Source of the DNA: Ehretia macrophylla
Lineage: Eukaryota > Streptophyta > Magnoliopsida > Boraginales > Ehretiaceae
Direction: 5' to 3'
DNA length: 64,000 bases
NCBI GenBank assembly: GCA_037974665.1
Contig: CM075765.1
Span: forward strand, 60,290,247-60,354,246
The notes beneath the pieces were generated by a model. That model saw nothing but the letters and a program-made list of their open reading frames with translations, was not told the DNA's origin and searched no databases. A program made the translations under genes and the position numbers. Below, piece by piece: positions 11,571-23,539 of the stretch (within the stretch, counting starts at the first letter, position 1; each line of letters starts with the position of its first letter).

Positions 11571-14002
11571 TGTGAGACCCCATATTTTGCCTAACCTTGA
11601 TTTGCGTATTTTGCCTCGTTTTGCGTGTTTTGACCTTTTTATGTGTTATATGATTCAGAATGTGTTAGAAATGTGATTTATATTCATAATACATGCTATA
11701 TGTGCATTCATGAAATTTTCATAAAAAACGGAATAAGAAATTTTATCGCCGGTTTTAGTAAATAGTATTTTTGAACACCTGTCTGCTAAAATTTTTACAA
11801 AGGTGTTTTAAATGTTTGAAAACCTAGTGCTAGGGTATTAATAGACACGTGTTTGATTAAAACAGATTTGAAATCGATTTTAGAATTTTAAAAGTTTTTA
11901 CACTTTCTTTTGCAAGAAAACGAGTTTTAAGCCGACTCGGGTGAAAATGTTTCAATGTAAAACTCTTTGTCACCTAAAATATAATGTCTAGATTTAATTT
12001 AGGTGTCAATTTGATAGTTGAGCAAGAAATAGTCAATAAATGAATTAAAAGACTGGAAATAATTAAAAGACTAAATAAAACTACTTTTACCTTCTTTTAA
12101 TTTGTTTGGCCTTTACTTAATATGCATCAACACACACTTGCAAAGCAAAAAAACACCATCACACACATGGCCGAGAGCCATTAGAGAGAAAAAGAGAAAG
12201 AAACTCAAGGTTTTCAAAGGCAATTTTTCATTAGAACTTGCAATCCAAGGCCAATTCCCATCAGCCAAAGCTTGATTCCACTTCTTGAGCATCCATTGAG
12301 CATCTTTCTAGCTTCATAACAAATCAAAGGTGAGAGAAAAATTCTAGATCTCAAAATGTCATTATTATGTTTTTGCGAATAATTGTATTTTGAACAGTTA
12401 GAAAGTTGAATTGATGTTATATTATTGCTCAGTGGATGCTAAGGATCATTTATATGCATTTATATAAGATTTGAACCGTTGTAGCATGAAATTTTATTTT
12501 CGGGTATTAAAAGTTGAGTTATTAGCTATTTGGTGATTATTTTGAGTTGTAGTGGTTGGAATTGATTGTCGTCGATTTGTAAAAGTTTGTTAAATACGGG
12601 GTAGTGTCGTTGTAATGCCAAAATTTTGATTGTGATGTTGGTGCGAAAATCTAAAAATTTCAGCCTAGGTGCATTAAGGTTTTAGGGCTGTTGGACTTGA
12701 TTTGGATGTATTTTGGTTGGTTTATGAGGGGGCTAATGTAGTTGATTGAATGAGTGAGTGATAGGAATTGGATTGGAGTTGTTTGGATTAGTAGAATGTA
12801 AGTTATGATTATTTGAAATTTAGGTTGTCTTTCTTTAAAATGTTCTTTTATGCATTTAGATGGTCAGGTGGTGTTTGAGTGATTGAATTGTGAGTTGTTG
12901 ATGGTTAGATTAGGGTTTAGTTGTGTGTAAAATGCATGTTAAATTGGGTGGCCTACTTTGTCATCTAACTTAGTTGTTTAGTTGTTAATTGAATAATTGA
13001 TGTTGTGTTGTTGTAATGTTATTAATTGATTATGCATTATTGATTATTGATTATTGAATATTGATTATTGATGACCCAGGAGATAGTCAACGGTAAAGGT
13101 TGTCCTCCTGTGATTGAATGTTTATAATTATTGCTGAGTCTTGATATGCATGTGCCACCTCTCGGGCGGTATCGGGCCATCGAGTTGAAAATGACATGGC
13201 TATCAGTGGCTACCCTCATCTCGCATGGGCGGAGATGCCATGGAGGGCAGGGCTAGTGAGGTACCTCGGGTATGTCTGTCATGGGGGTGATAAGAAGTTG
13301 GTTGAGATCGTGATGACATTTGGAGCTACACCAACTAGAGTATTCTTTATTGAATGGTCATTATAGTTTTTGTGTTCATATTGTTATTGATGTTTATTGT
13401 GTGTTTACTGCTCAAAGGATCATTTCCAAAGAGTATAGTAAATGCTATTAGAGATCTATCGGATCGTCACTGGGCTTGTTTTATATATACTCACTTTGAA
13501 TTATTGCATTCATGCAGGTGTTACTGATTCTGACTACAGGTACGTGCCTCTTGAAGAGGGAAATGTGTCGTATGTGGATGAGTCTTATGTGCCGGAGTCA
13601 TTGCCATGAGATTATTTGAGTTGTTGTAAAACAATGTATTGTATAACCTATCTTAATATAAAGACATATGTATGATGATTTAGTAGTCTTTATTTTGATC
13701 ATGATTAGATTACTAAGTTAGTTATAACCTATTTTGAAATGTATGTATTGCCTATGTACTAAGTTGGAATGGAGGCGTATAACTATGAATGGGTTGTTGA
13801 AGGAATGAATATTGTATAATATGGTTATGTTGTATGTTGTGAATTTAATTGAGGAGTTGATTGTTAAATGGTTGTGGAGTTAGTTGTATGGTATTCTTAA
13901 GAGGTTGGTGTACAGCCTCGGTGTCTTAACTACTGTCGTTATACTGCTGAAATTCCGTTGCATCCTGACTGATTGTAGGTGGGATCGAGTTGGGGCGTGA
14001 CA
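11571..14002 (+). repeat. E1 3' LTR (full length)
   Basis: This 2432-bp LTR is the complete version for this family. Landmarks are the leader ATGGCCGAGAGCC near 12172, a donor-like AAAG|GTGAGAG with GT at 12330-12331, an ATTGATTATTG-rich stretch near 13020-13070, a GC-rich block at about 13150-13330, and an acceptor-like CATTCATGCAG at 13507-13517. After the acceptor an open frame reaches TGA at 13607-13609. The LTR ends GGGGCGTGACA, followed by TGATC at 14003. Confidence 0.92.
13518..13609 (+). other. Candidate acidic terminal exon in E1 LTR
   Basis: Read in the phase that makes the first codon Gly when an upstream exon ends in G, this frame gives GVTDSDYRYVPLEEG, then NVSYVDESYVPESLP and a stop. 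E2 has a clearly related peptide at the same place, and E3, solo E and D have unrelated-looking acidic peptides in the same phase. No start codon or expression evidence is visible. Treat it as a hypothesis. Confidence 0.35.
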
Positions 14003-16638
14003 TGATCCATCAGTGAGAAATCAATATGTATCTAATGGAGTCTACATCGTACATAGAATGCCCAAGCGCTTTTTAGGCCAGCTCAGTTCTCTTATCCATC
14101 CTATCGGTCCAATGCATTGGGCTCATCTCATGGAGGGAAAAGCCAAAATATAGTTGTCTTGTTTGCCACCTCGACGAATTCCCTTCTCTCCCTGGTATCG
14201 TCCCACACAGAAAGGAAGAGCGCAGAGCCCCGACCTGACTTGTAGGTCCGCTAACGTAAAGCAATGAGTTGAGCCTCAACTAGCGAACCAAAGTCACTTT
14301 CAGAACCATACTTCCTACAGCTAACAAGTATCCAGTCCAGTAGGAATGCGTAGCCCAAACAAACATTAGCTACTATACCGAATCGCCTGCTAGCCATCAG
14401 GGACCAAGTGGTAAGGCCAAGATTTGTAGGGGAACTGATCACTTATTCTTCCATTGCGAACAGGTGCACGAACGACAACTCCAAACATCACACATCCGCC
14501 TCCTACCTACCATTTAGGTGGCACCAACGAGATCCAGCTAAGTTAAGGAACTTAGTGTCACGGTTGCTCCACTCCGGTATGGTCTCATGAACTGAACTTC
14601 GTTGTCTTCCAGAGCGCGAAGCGAATGGGCACTGTGCCGTGGATCAGTTTCGGGGTGGGGTGCGAAGAGAGACCAGAAGAATGATTCATTTGGATCGACG
14701 AGCTTTTTTAGCCGAAAAACTAAGAATCAATGGAATGTCTGTCTATCCATAAACATCTATTCTATCTGTATATCAATGGGATCTCTTTGTACATATAAAA
14801 GTGTTTTATGGAATGATATGATTGCCTAGCCGTAGCCGCAAATCAGCTGCGCTCTATACGGGGAATTTCTATTGAATTAGATCTTTTGGGAAGCTTTTGG
14901 ACCTAGTGAAAAGGACTTTAAGCCTTCTCGCAAGCAAGAGCGAAAGAAGCAAGCAAAGTAGAACAGAGTCGCCAGAAAGAAACGACGAGGAAGTGAAGCT
15001 GTCTACGAAGCGGTAGCTTCCCCCGACCGAGTAAAATACAAGAGTTGCAACCTACTTTGATTCAAAAGAAAGGCGAAGGGTTTGACAACAAGCGAACGAC
15101 TTTCTATCATAGTTGCAAGGGTTCCAAACCTTAACTACTTAACTACCAAAGGCTACTTTTGGTTGGTTTCATAAGGGGGCTGTTCACTACAAGCTATCAA
15201 CGCTCAGCCCTGCCTTAGATTGAACGTTGACTTATCTTATTGCCGTTCAATCCCTAAGGCTGGTTTCTGCTGAGAACGGAATAGTATTCGTGGCCAAAGG
15301 TGAACAAAGCCCTTGTTTATAGAGTTCGTAAATTTTCCCAAGTCGGAGAAGGGCTTATACTGCTCGCCTTTGTTTGATATGCTCATTCAGTACCAATACA
15401 AACTAAAACTAGACCAAAGTGGAAGGGCCACTATAGAAGCTAGAAGTACTTAGCCTATAGTAGTTGGCCTAACTAAAGCGTCACGACAACATAAAATTAG
15501 CCTTATGAATTGAATCTTAATTATGGGGCTTAGCCCACCCGCCTACCAATCAAAGAGGCTGAGAGTAAGCGTAAGCTTTTCGAGCTTCCCTTTATTCGCT
15601 TTGTGGGAGCCACACAACACATAGCTGGAAGTTAGATGGCCCATACTACCTACTTAACCCTTTGCTCTGAGGGACCGTAGATCAGAAAGCGCCTTCTAAA
15701 CCACCAAAAGATATGGGAGGGGACCTATGTATTTGCATGACCCCTGTAGATTTAACCCTATCTACACTCGAGGCCACTCCCCTAGCAGTCCTACCACCAC
15801 GCTGCAGAACATAGCTCATGTGAAACCTTTGATTTTTGGCGTAACATCGGCGGAACGTAACAAAATATTATGGCCTAGGGGCCGGAGGTACGGTAAACTT
15901 AGCCAAAACATGACAACTGAATGGCCCGGCACGCACAATCCTATCCTATCCGAGTCTACCCCTTGTACTTCGGACAGCCGTCCGTAGCATCATAAAGATG
16001 ACCACCCTTTCAAGGTCGACTAAGGTATAAAGGAGGTTGGTCTTTCTCAAAGTGGTGTATAGCACGAAAAACCTTTCGATACAAGCCCTACCAACCCCGT
16101 TCACATGAAAGAAAAAAAAAGAATCGTTTCTTCTCTTCTTTATCTTTCCCGAGAGGGAAATAGGTCTTATAGAGGGAGAGGGAGGGGGAGGGGAAAGGCT
16201 TAGGCCTACCTATCCCGATAGGACCCCATACAAGAACGGGAGCTATTGAAAGGTTCCATATTGTTGAGACGAAGGGCAGCACTTCTATACATGATCGTAG
16301 TATGTCACCTCATCTTTTCCCTACTGCATCGAAGAGCACCTATCCACTATGTTTCGGTTCACTAATAAAGAAGATAGAGTTGGGGCGGGAGTCTACGATG
16401 TAATACTCATGTATGACTCGGGGAGATACATGATAACTATGGGTAGGAAGCAGGAACCATTATTATATAAATAATTTTGGGGGGTTACAGATCTCTTATA
16501 CTACTATCGATCAATAGAACGGAACGACCAGAAAAAGAAGTTAAGTTAGAAAGCCGTATGATAGGTGGTAACTATCGTGTACGGTTAGGGGGGTAATCAT
16601 CGTACTTCAATCAGTGGGGGTGGAATCTTTGGCTCTAT
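14003..16638 (+). other. nad4 intron 2, 3' portion
   Basis: After the right TGATC copy (14003-14007) the mitochondrial intron resumes. Removing E1 and one TSD copy gives an intron of about 3.16 kb. Domain V lies at about 16550-16588: AAGCCGTATGATAGG, a loop, then CTATCGTGTACGGTT. The intron ends GGCTCTAT at 16638. ORFs within (for example 14602-14829 and 15727-15987) have no recognisable product. Confidence 0.82.
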
Positions 16639-17059
16639 CGAACATACAGGAATTGGAGGTAGCATTTTACCGATGTCAAGTCATGGACTGGTTTCTTCAG
16701 CCCTTTTTCTATGTGTTGGTGTCTATATGACCGACATAAGACTCGACTTGTTAGATATTACGGAGTTTCAGTGAGCACCATGCCAAATTTCCCTACCAAT
16801 TTTTTCTCTTCCACTTTGGCCAATACGGGTTCACCTGGTACTAGCAGCTTCATCAGGGAATTTCTCATCTTAGTAGGAGCTTTCCAAAGAAATAGCTTAG
16901 TAGTCACATTAGCAGCACTTAGGATGATTTTATGCGCGGCCTATTCCCTTTGGTTATATAATCATGCAGTTTCTGGGAATTTAAAACCCGATTTCCTCCA
17001 TAGATTCTCCGATCCAAATGGCAGAGATGTTTTTATATTTATACATTTTCTTGTTGGAC
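16639..17059 (+). pseudogene. nad4: nad4 exon 3 (two frameshifts)
   Basis: Exon 3 encodes the C-terminal membrane half of ND4. Segments read LVSSALFLCV..., YDRHKTRLVRYYG, STMPNFPTNFFSSTLANTGS, SFIREFLILVGAFQRNSL, LWLYNHAVSGNLKPDFLHRF and DVFIFIHFLVG. The length is 421 bp against the 423 bp I know for plant nad4, matching two single-base losses: one in ATACAGGAATTGG near 16653 and one in GTTGGTGTCTATATG near 16725. After the second loss the frame is open to 17076. Exon 4 is not recognisable in the window. Confidence 0.92.
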
Positions 17060-17400
17060 GAGCGACCGTCCGTTAAACTACCAAAGAAAAAAGGGTAAAC
17101 CAATGGGATCATGACATTGTAGGTACTTGAGATGGGATGGATGCAACTTCCCTCAATTGGTTTGGGTGGCATAGCCCGTTGCAGAAGTCCCCCTTTTTTT
17201 TTATCTAAGGAGCCAAAGCTTGACTTTACTAAACTAATAAAATAAGGCTCGCACTAGGGAAAGAATGGGGGGCAACCATGCATGGTACTTCTCAACCTTG
17301 TCTCCGAGGGACAATTGAATGAGCGACTCATGAATGCTGCCGGGTCGGACAAGCCAATAACTCAAACATGTTTGGTTTGGTTTTTGAGCAAGAATCACAG
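17060..17400 (+). other. nad4 intron 3, 5' part (truncated)
   Basis: The sequence after exon 3 begins GAGCGACC, one base from the group II start GTGCG. It continues as mitochondrial-type DNA with no gene. The 3' half of the intron and exon 4 are missing. The right boundary near 17400 is a guess, based on a change in texture. Confidence 0.6.
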
Positions 17401-17906
17401 CCTTACCTTATCTTCACCATGATACGGACTCCAAGTTCTTCTGACAAAGCACGACGAGATTTATCATCAATATGATGATGGGAATGGAAACCAGAAGCAC
17501 GACTGGGGTCTTCGTTGTCCAAGATAATCAAAACATCTGTAGGAGTAACGTAAGCATGAGACTTTTTGGTAGTACCGGTGAACCAGATGGCCGCGGCGAT
17601 GGAATTTAGGACGAAGGACTTGTAGTATCTCTCTAGATCTGGCAAAAGCGAAAGAACCCCAGACATAATTCGAATGGAGGCTGACCGCTGAGCCCACTCT
17701 GGCCTCGCAGGGCAGGCCCTATGCAAGCTAGAGCTGCCATATCTTATGGCGTTAGCAATGGGAGGGCCCCAGTAGTGAGAAAAGTTAGGATAATGAGCGC
17801 TCCGCCCGCCAATCCGGCGGCAAGAGCAGCGGGCAAATGCTTGGTAGGCCAATAGCCCAGTGAACCGAGCGGGGCACTTGAAGAAAGTGGGGCACACTGA
17901 GCAATT
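17401..17906. other. Unidentified segment between NUMT and LTR cluster
   Basis: The minus strand is open through this stretch as part of a 232-codon frame (17403-18101), whose first third is LTR-derived and therefore not one protein. The local part includes SGVLSLLPDLERYYKSFVLN and DDKSRRALSEELGVRIMVKI. Another minus frame has KHLPAALAAGLAGGALIIL. I do not recognise either. It could be further organellar DNA or a gene scrap. Confidence 0.4.
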
Positions 17907-17930
17907 GTCACGCCCCAACTCAACCCCACC
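17907..17930 (-). repeat. 24-bp stub of an E1/E2-type LTR end
   Basis: TGTCACGCCCCAACTC and the bases after it are the reverse complement of the last ~24 bp of the E1/E2 LTRs, with about two mismatches. They abut family A LTR1, whose own first two bases read AG instead of TG. It is a recombination or truncation scar. Confidence 0.65.
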
Positions 17931-20602
17931 AGTAACACCCCGATCCCTCTCGAGACCGGGAGCTCTATCAATCAATCTAAACACAACCCAAATCCAAACC
18001 CAGGCATCATTTTTAGGAAAAACGGACGGAGTCTCCCCTGTTTCTAGGCAAAAAGCAAACCTGCGACAGCATATAAGTGGACCAATACCATGTCCAAACA
18101 TTCAACCACCTCAAGGCCATCCGAGCCTTGTTCTCAACAAGCAACCACAAGCAAATATACATACATTTCCAATTTAAAAGCTAACCTATCTCTTTACATT
18201 TTTGACAAGTACATTGAAACTAGACAATTAACCCATACTAAGCTACTGCATAAAATAAATTATCATGCCATTCTAACTCTTTTCCTCTAGACATTACAAA
18301 TATGTTTTGAAGTTAGGCTATGCTAACTGATTACATAAACTAGCTTATCATTTCACCTCAACTACTTAGCTAGATTTAAATTACATTTATTTTAACAATA
18401 AATACATACAACATATGAAAGCATATATCTTTACAACTTCGACACTCAAGCCACATAGGCACGCAAGACAACTCTTCAGGCACGAACTTTCACAAAATCA
18501 CGAACTTCCAGCTAACATGACATTTCCTGAAATGTGGTGGTGAGGAGTGAGTATACACAACACGTATACTCAGTGAGGGCGAGACAGATATCGAGTTGGA
18601 GAGAAAGAAGTTTGTGCAATGCAAACAGGCAGTTAAGCAATATAACTGAGAAAGTAAGCGATCAAAACAAACCATCAATACAATAAGCAATTAACGAAAG
18701 CATTAACACAACCATTCAAAGTTATACCACACTCTGAAGGCTATGGTTCACTCTTACGAGTAATATACCATTTCCCGAGCGATACATTAATCTCGAGCTT
18801 GATGTTGACAACGATGACAATAAGCGCGCAACCACCTTATAACACCAGTTTGGAATACCTTGGAAGTATCCATCAATCTATGACCCAAATCTCCCTGGGA
18901 GGCAACCCAAGCGAGAAGAGGGAATAGCCACGGAGTTAGAGTAACCAACACTGGCAACCCGAGGCTACCCAGAGAGGCCCATCACTTACGCGCGGGATAC
19001 TATGCAATGCAAGACTCGATACAAGGGGATAAACGAGCAATAAAGCAACACGTGGGAGAATAACAAAGTAGGTTACTCTCGCACGCAATAGCAGCAGTTG
19101 ATAAGCATTTCAATCAAAATCAATTCAAACAAGTATATCAAGCAACCCTAAGCATTCTATAGGCATAATATCAAGAAAACAAGCAAAATCACAAAACGGA
19201 CCCAACTATCAAAACACTACCAATTCCAAACCAGCCACGAGGTCTGGAAACTGACTTCGCCAATCCTCCTAGGTTACCACAAAGCACAACTAAAGATCTC
19301 AAAATCCCACTTTACCCTAGAGTTCCCGCAAAGCCCCGATTTCCCCCTTTGCTCGTTTGAACTACAACTACCTCAACCGATTACCCAACCAATGTCACAA
19401 CTGCACCAAAAGTGCTTTCATGACCTCCTGAGACAATGTCATCACGCAAAACGATAAAATGCCAAAATTGACCTAAACGACCCCAACTTTCACAAAGCCA
19501 TTTTTCTCTGTTTTTTCATTACACATTCCAATTAAACCATACATTTAGGCATTCTAGCATATCTAGCACCTTTCTACATCAACAAAACGCATAACGGAGC
19601 AACTTCATCGAAACGGGAGTTTACTATTCATTATTTACTATTCAATTAACAATTTATATTTCAATTTCGATATTCAACCACAGAAAATGTTAAAAAGCTA
19701 TAAATACATGTTCTACAATTGCTAGGGAACATTCTTTAAGCAATGAAATGAACAAAATAACAGCCTACGTATAAATCACAAAAATTAAAGTTTATGTTCA
19801 ACGTTTTCAAATGCGCAAATAACGATGAAACCCTCACCTTAGACGCTCCTAGACACTAGGAAAACCTCGTAGGATGCCTCTGAAACCACCCCGTGCAAGC
19901 TCACGCAAAAAATCGAAGATTTGAAGTTGAATTTTCTTTTTTTTCTCTCCTTTTATTTTCAGCCCTGCCCTCTTTCTGTTTCAACTTTGTTTTTTTTTGT
20001 TGCTATTTAAGCTATTTTAAAAGATGGCAACAAGGTCAAATGGTCAAGGCTTGGTCAAGGCTCACTTAAGTTGGTCAAACTAGCTTATTTCATGCATTTT
20101 AAAGCTAAAACAACCAACACAAATCCAATTCTAGTTAAATACAACTTAAAATACTAAAATTAAAACACTAAATACTAGTTTTCACTATTTGCTGAGGACT
20201 AGAATTCATTTCCTAACTATCGCTCTCGAAATGCTATGCACTTTGCGACAATAAAAGAATAACAATTAAATCTCGAAGAATTTAAGAAATATATCATTTT
20301 TGAAAAGCATCATAGTTTAAAATTTACTCCGACTCGGAGCTACTTTTCATTTAATTGAAATCCGAGCATTTAATTGTAAGAAAAATAAAACCGATTGACA
20401 TAAATATGAAAAGTATGTGATATTCTGTTAAAATAATTAACTCAAGTATTATTTTAATTACTTCCAAAAGAAATATCAAAATAAAGCTACAATTAAATGT
20501 TTAACCAAAAATAAACACATAATTCAATGCTAACATTTAAGATAACACTTAATTAAATGCAATTAAATGTCATTAAATGCATGCCGGGTTCGGATTATCA
20601 CA
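17931..20602 (-). repeat. Family A LTR1
   Basis: This LTR runs about 2672 bp from (AG)TAACACCCCGATCCC to GGATTATCACA. On the minus strand it carries a donor-like TAAG|GTGAGGG (GT at 19836-19837), an acceptor-like CACATTTCAG (AG at 18527-18528) and the shared U5 motif ACGGACGGAGTCTCCCCTGT at 18022-18041. A near-palindromic CTCCGACTCGGAG lies near 20327 in U3. Confidence 0.88.
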
Positions 20603-22532
20603 TCATTTCCCCCTTAAAACAATTGCGTCCTCGTAATTCTTCTTCGAATAGAACTCTGCATCCATTGAAATCCAACTCTGACTAGTCTTCATTGGTTGAA
20701 GAATCCCGTTGACACGAATATTGAAGAAGAATAAAATTCCAATCAAGAGCGCCGAGTTAATACCAATAAAGACTAAAGCGAAGATACTGTAGATGATAGC
20801 AATACCACATATTGATGGCAGGAAGAATACCGAAGGAATGCCCCATTCACGAATCTCCAATAGAAGTTTAATAAGTACCAAATAAGAAAATTTAAAAGAT
20901 AGCCAGAGTTGATGCACCTCATGCAGTGCTAATTACCGTAAGTAGACCTAGCGGAAAGTTATGTAAAAGAATATAGAGAAGAATACCAAAGGCCAATCTC
21001 TAGATGAAATCCTCCAATCACTGAGTCCTTCCTGCAACATCTTAGTAAAACAGCAAGTATAGATTTTTCCCTGTGTGAAAGAGGCCGAAGAAGAAGCCCG
21101 AGTAGTACCGCCCAGAATTTCCAAAATAATAAGGCCAAATAAAGTCTCTAGAGAATACCAAATAGATCCCCAAATAAAAATCTTACTAAACATGAATGCC
21201 ATAATAGAATCTCAACTAAAAATACCGAGAACGTACCAATAAATAATCTGAAACATAGTCTAAACAAGAATCCCAAGTACTACTCAGGAAGCCTCCAAAC
21301 AAGAAATCCAGTCAATCATATTACAGAGGTTTCAAGGAAGTCTTTCAAAATATATAGCTCAAGAAGCATCTGAATAGGGAATCCATAATGTACGTCATCA
21401 TATATATATTTATCAAAAGTCCATGAATGAGCACCAAGCTACATAGCCAAGTAGATTTCCCCAAAATAATACTGCTACTGAATATTGGGTAAAATACCAG
21501 ACGAAATGCCGTGCAGGTGTACCATATACTATTGAGGAATTCTAATCACGATTGCCAATAAGATATCAAGAAATACTAGAGCGAAGATATTGTAGATAAT
21601 ATTATGCAGTAAGTCCGATAAGAATTCCGATTGCCAAGTCCACTGAGAAATGTCCACAAGGAATACCAAAGTAGTATGCTTCACGCAAAACTGATCATTG
21701 TAAGCAAACTCAAATCAAAGTTCCTCGTAAGAATGCAGAAAGAACACCAAAGGTTGATTAAAATCCCAACCAAGTCTCCCACGAATGCCAATATAAAAAT
21801 ACCCGATGAATGCCCAATCAAGAAGACATTTAAGAAAATGCTCCAAAAATAATCATGTAGAACTCCAAAGGAAGTCATTTATACTAGGCATAGGAGATAA
21901 CCTTCAAGGAACCCCAATAAACAGACCCCAGCTATAAATGTCAACTCCCAAATAAAGGCCTAGTTGAGCACTGCTCGTTTCCGTCAATCCAAATAACTTG
22001 GGCTTGCTACTAACCACTTCTCTTTAGGGGAGGAAGAAGTCTTTCTTACCATTTCAATAGGACATGTATGAATGCCAAGATATCTCATTTATACACATGC
22101 CTTAAACTATTATGCAAGCAAGTTTATAAAAGAGTTTGCAAAACCATTTAATCATCAAAGTCATTCAAACATGACAATCAATTCAAGCACAACATAATCA
22201 ATTCAAATCACGGCATAGCTAATTCAAGACATTCTATACATTCATAAGTAATACTTCAAGCAAATAACAATTCACGAGGTCGATTCGATTCACGATGCCA
22301 ATTCAATAAGTCAATTCGATAGACAACTAGACATTCCACCTTTCTTGAGAAACATTTAACACATAACACATAACTATATCACATAAGTGCATACATTCAA
22401 GTCAAGACACACAATCTCACATACAAGCATACACTTTCAAGATACACTTAACAAGTACACATTCAAGGGTCACTACCCACCAGACCGAGGACCCTGTCCC
22501 AACTTATGAGCTAGACAAGCTCTGATACCACC
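20603..22532 (-). other. Family A internal region 1 (non-coding filler)
   Basis: The left end, CATTTCCCCCTTAAAACA, is the reversed polypurine tract. AGCTCTGATACCA at 22518-22530 is the reversed primer site. Between them lies a degenerate series of AAGAATACC / GAATGCC-like units, which read GGTATTCTT / GGCATTC on the element strand. The hydrophobic ORFs here are by-products of that composition. No gag or pol domain was found. Confidence 0.8.
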
Positions 22533-23539
22533 TGTAGCACCCCGATCCCTTTCGAGACCAGAAGTTCTATAAATCAATCTAATCACAACCCAAATCCAAA
22601 CCTGGGCATAATTTTTAGGGAAAACGGACGGAGTCTCCCCTGTTTCTAGGCGAAAAGACCTGCGACAGCATATAAGTGGACCAATACCATGTCCAAACAT
22701 TCAACCACCTCAAGGCCATCCGAGCCTTATTCTCAACAAGCAACCACAAGCAAATATACATACACTTCCAATTTAAAAGCTAACCTATCTCTTTTCATTT
22801 TTGACAGGTGCATTCAAACTAGACAATTAAACCGTACTAAGCTACTGCATAAAATAAACTATCATGCCATTCTAACTATTTTCCTCTATACAATACAAAC
22901 ATGCTTTGAAGTTAAGCTATGCTAACTGATTACATAAACTAGCTTATCAATTCACTTCAACTACTTAGCTAGATTTAAATTACATTTATTTTAAAAATAA
23001 ATACATACAACATATGAAAGCATAGATCTTTACAACTTTGACACTCAAGCTACATAGGCACGCAAGACAACTCTTCAGGCAAGAACTTTCACGAAATCAC
23101 GAACTTTCAACTAACATGACATTTCCTGAAATGTGGTGATGAGGAGTGAGTATGCACAACACGTATACTCAGAGAGGGCGAGACAGATATCGAGGTGGAG
23201 AGAAAGAAGTTCGTGCAATGCAAATAGACAGTTAAGCAATATAACTAAAAAAGTAAGCGATCAAGACAACCCATCAATACAATAAGCAATTAACGAAAGC
23301 ATTAACACAACCATTCAAAGCTATACCACACTCTAAAGGCTATGGTTCACTCTTACGAGCAATATACCATTTCACGAGCGATACATCAATCTCGAGCTTG
23401 ATGTAGACAACGATGACAATAAGCACGCACCACCTTATAATACCAGTTTGGAATACCCCGAAAGTATCCATCAATCTACAACCCAAATCTCCCTGGGAGG
23501 CAACCCAAGCGAGAAGAGGGAATAGCCATGGAGCTAGAG

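Larger units (their letters stand above)
4615..14002 (+). mobile_element. E1: complete but decayed Ty3/gypsy element in nad4 intron 2
   Basis: E1 is 9388 bp with the order LTR, primer binding site, gag, protease, reverse transcriptase, RNase H, integrase with a chromodomain-like tail, polypurine tract, LTR. Both ends are TG...CA and flanked by TGATC. Protease preceding reverse transcriptase and integrase following RNase H gives the gypsy order. LTRs above 2 kb and a tail ending VKVLW..HG.EEATWE suggest the Tekay/Del chromovirus lineage. The coding region has at least 15 in-frame stops, mostly TAG where CAG is expected, and at least two frameshifts. The two LTRs differ at roughly one base in ten by eye, making E1 probably the oldest intact insertion here. 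Confidence 0.95.

Noticed and set aside
1701..17059. Functional mitochondrial nad4 in a plant mitochondrial genome
   Set aside because: Two nonsense codons and two frameshifts cannot be repaired by C-to-U editing, and the flanks are nuclear-type LTR elements.
17403..18101. 232-codon minus-strand ORF, the longest frame in its area
   Set aside because: Its first third is family A LTR sequence (the same FGHGIGPLICCRR start recurs at 22700), so it is a chance read-through of a junction, not one protein.
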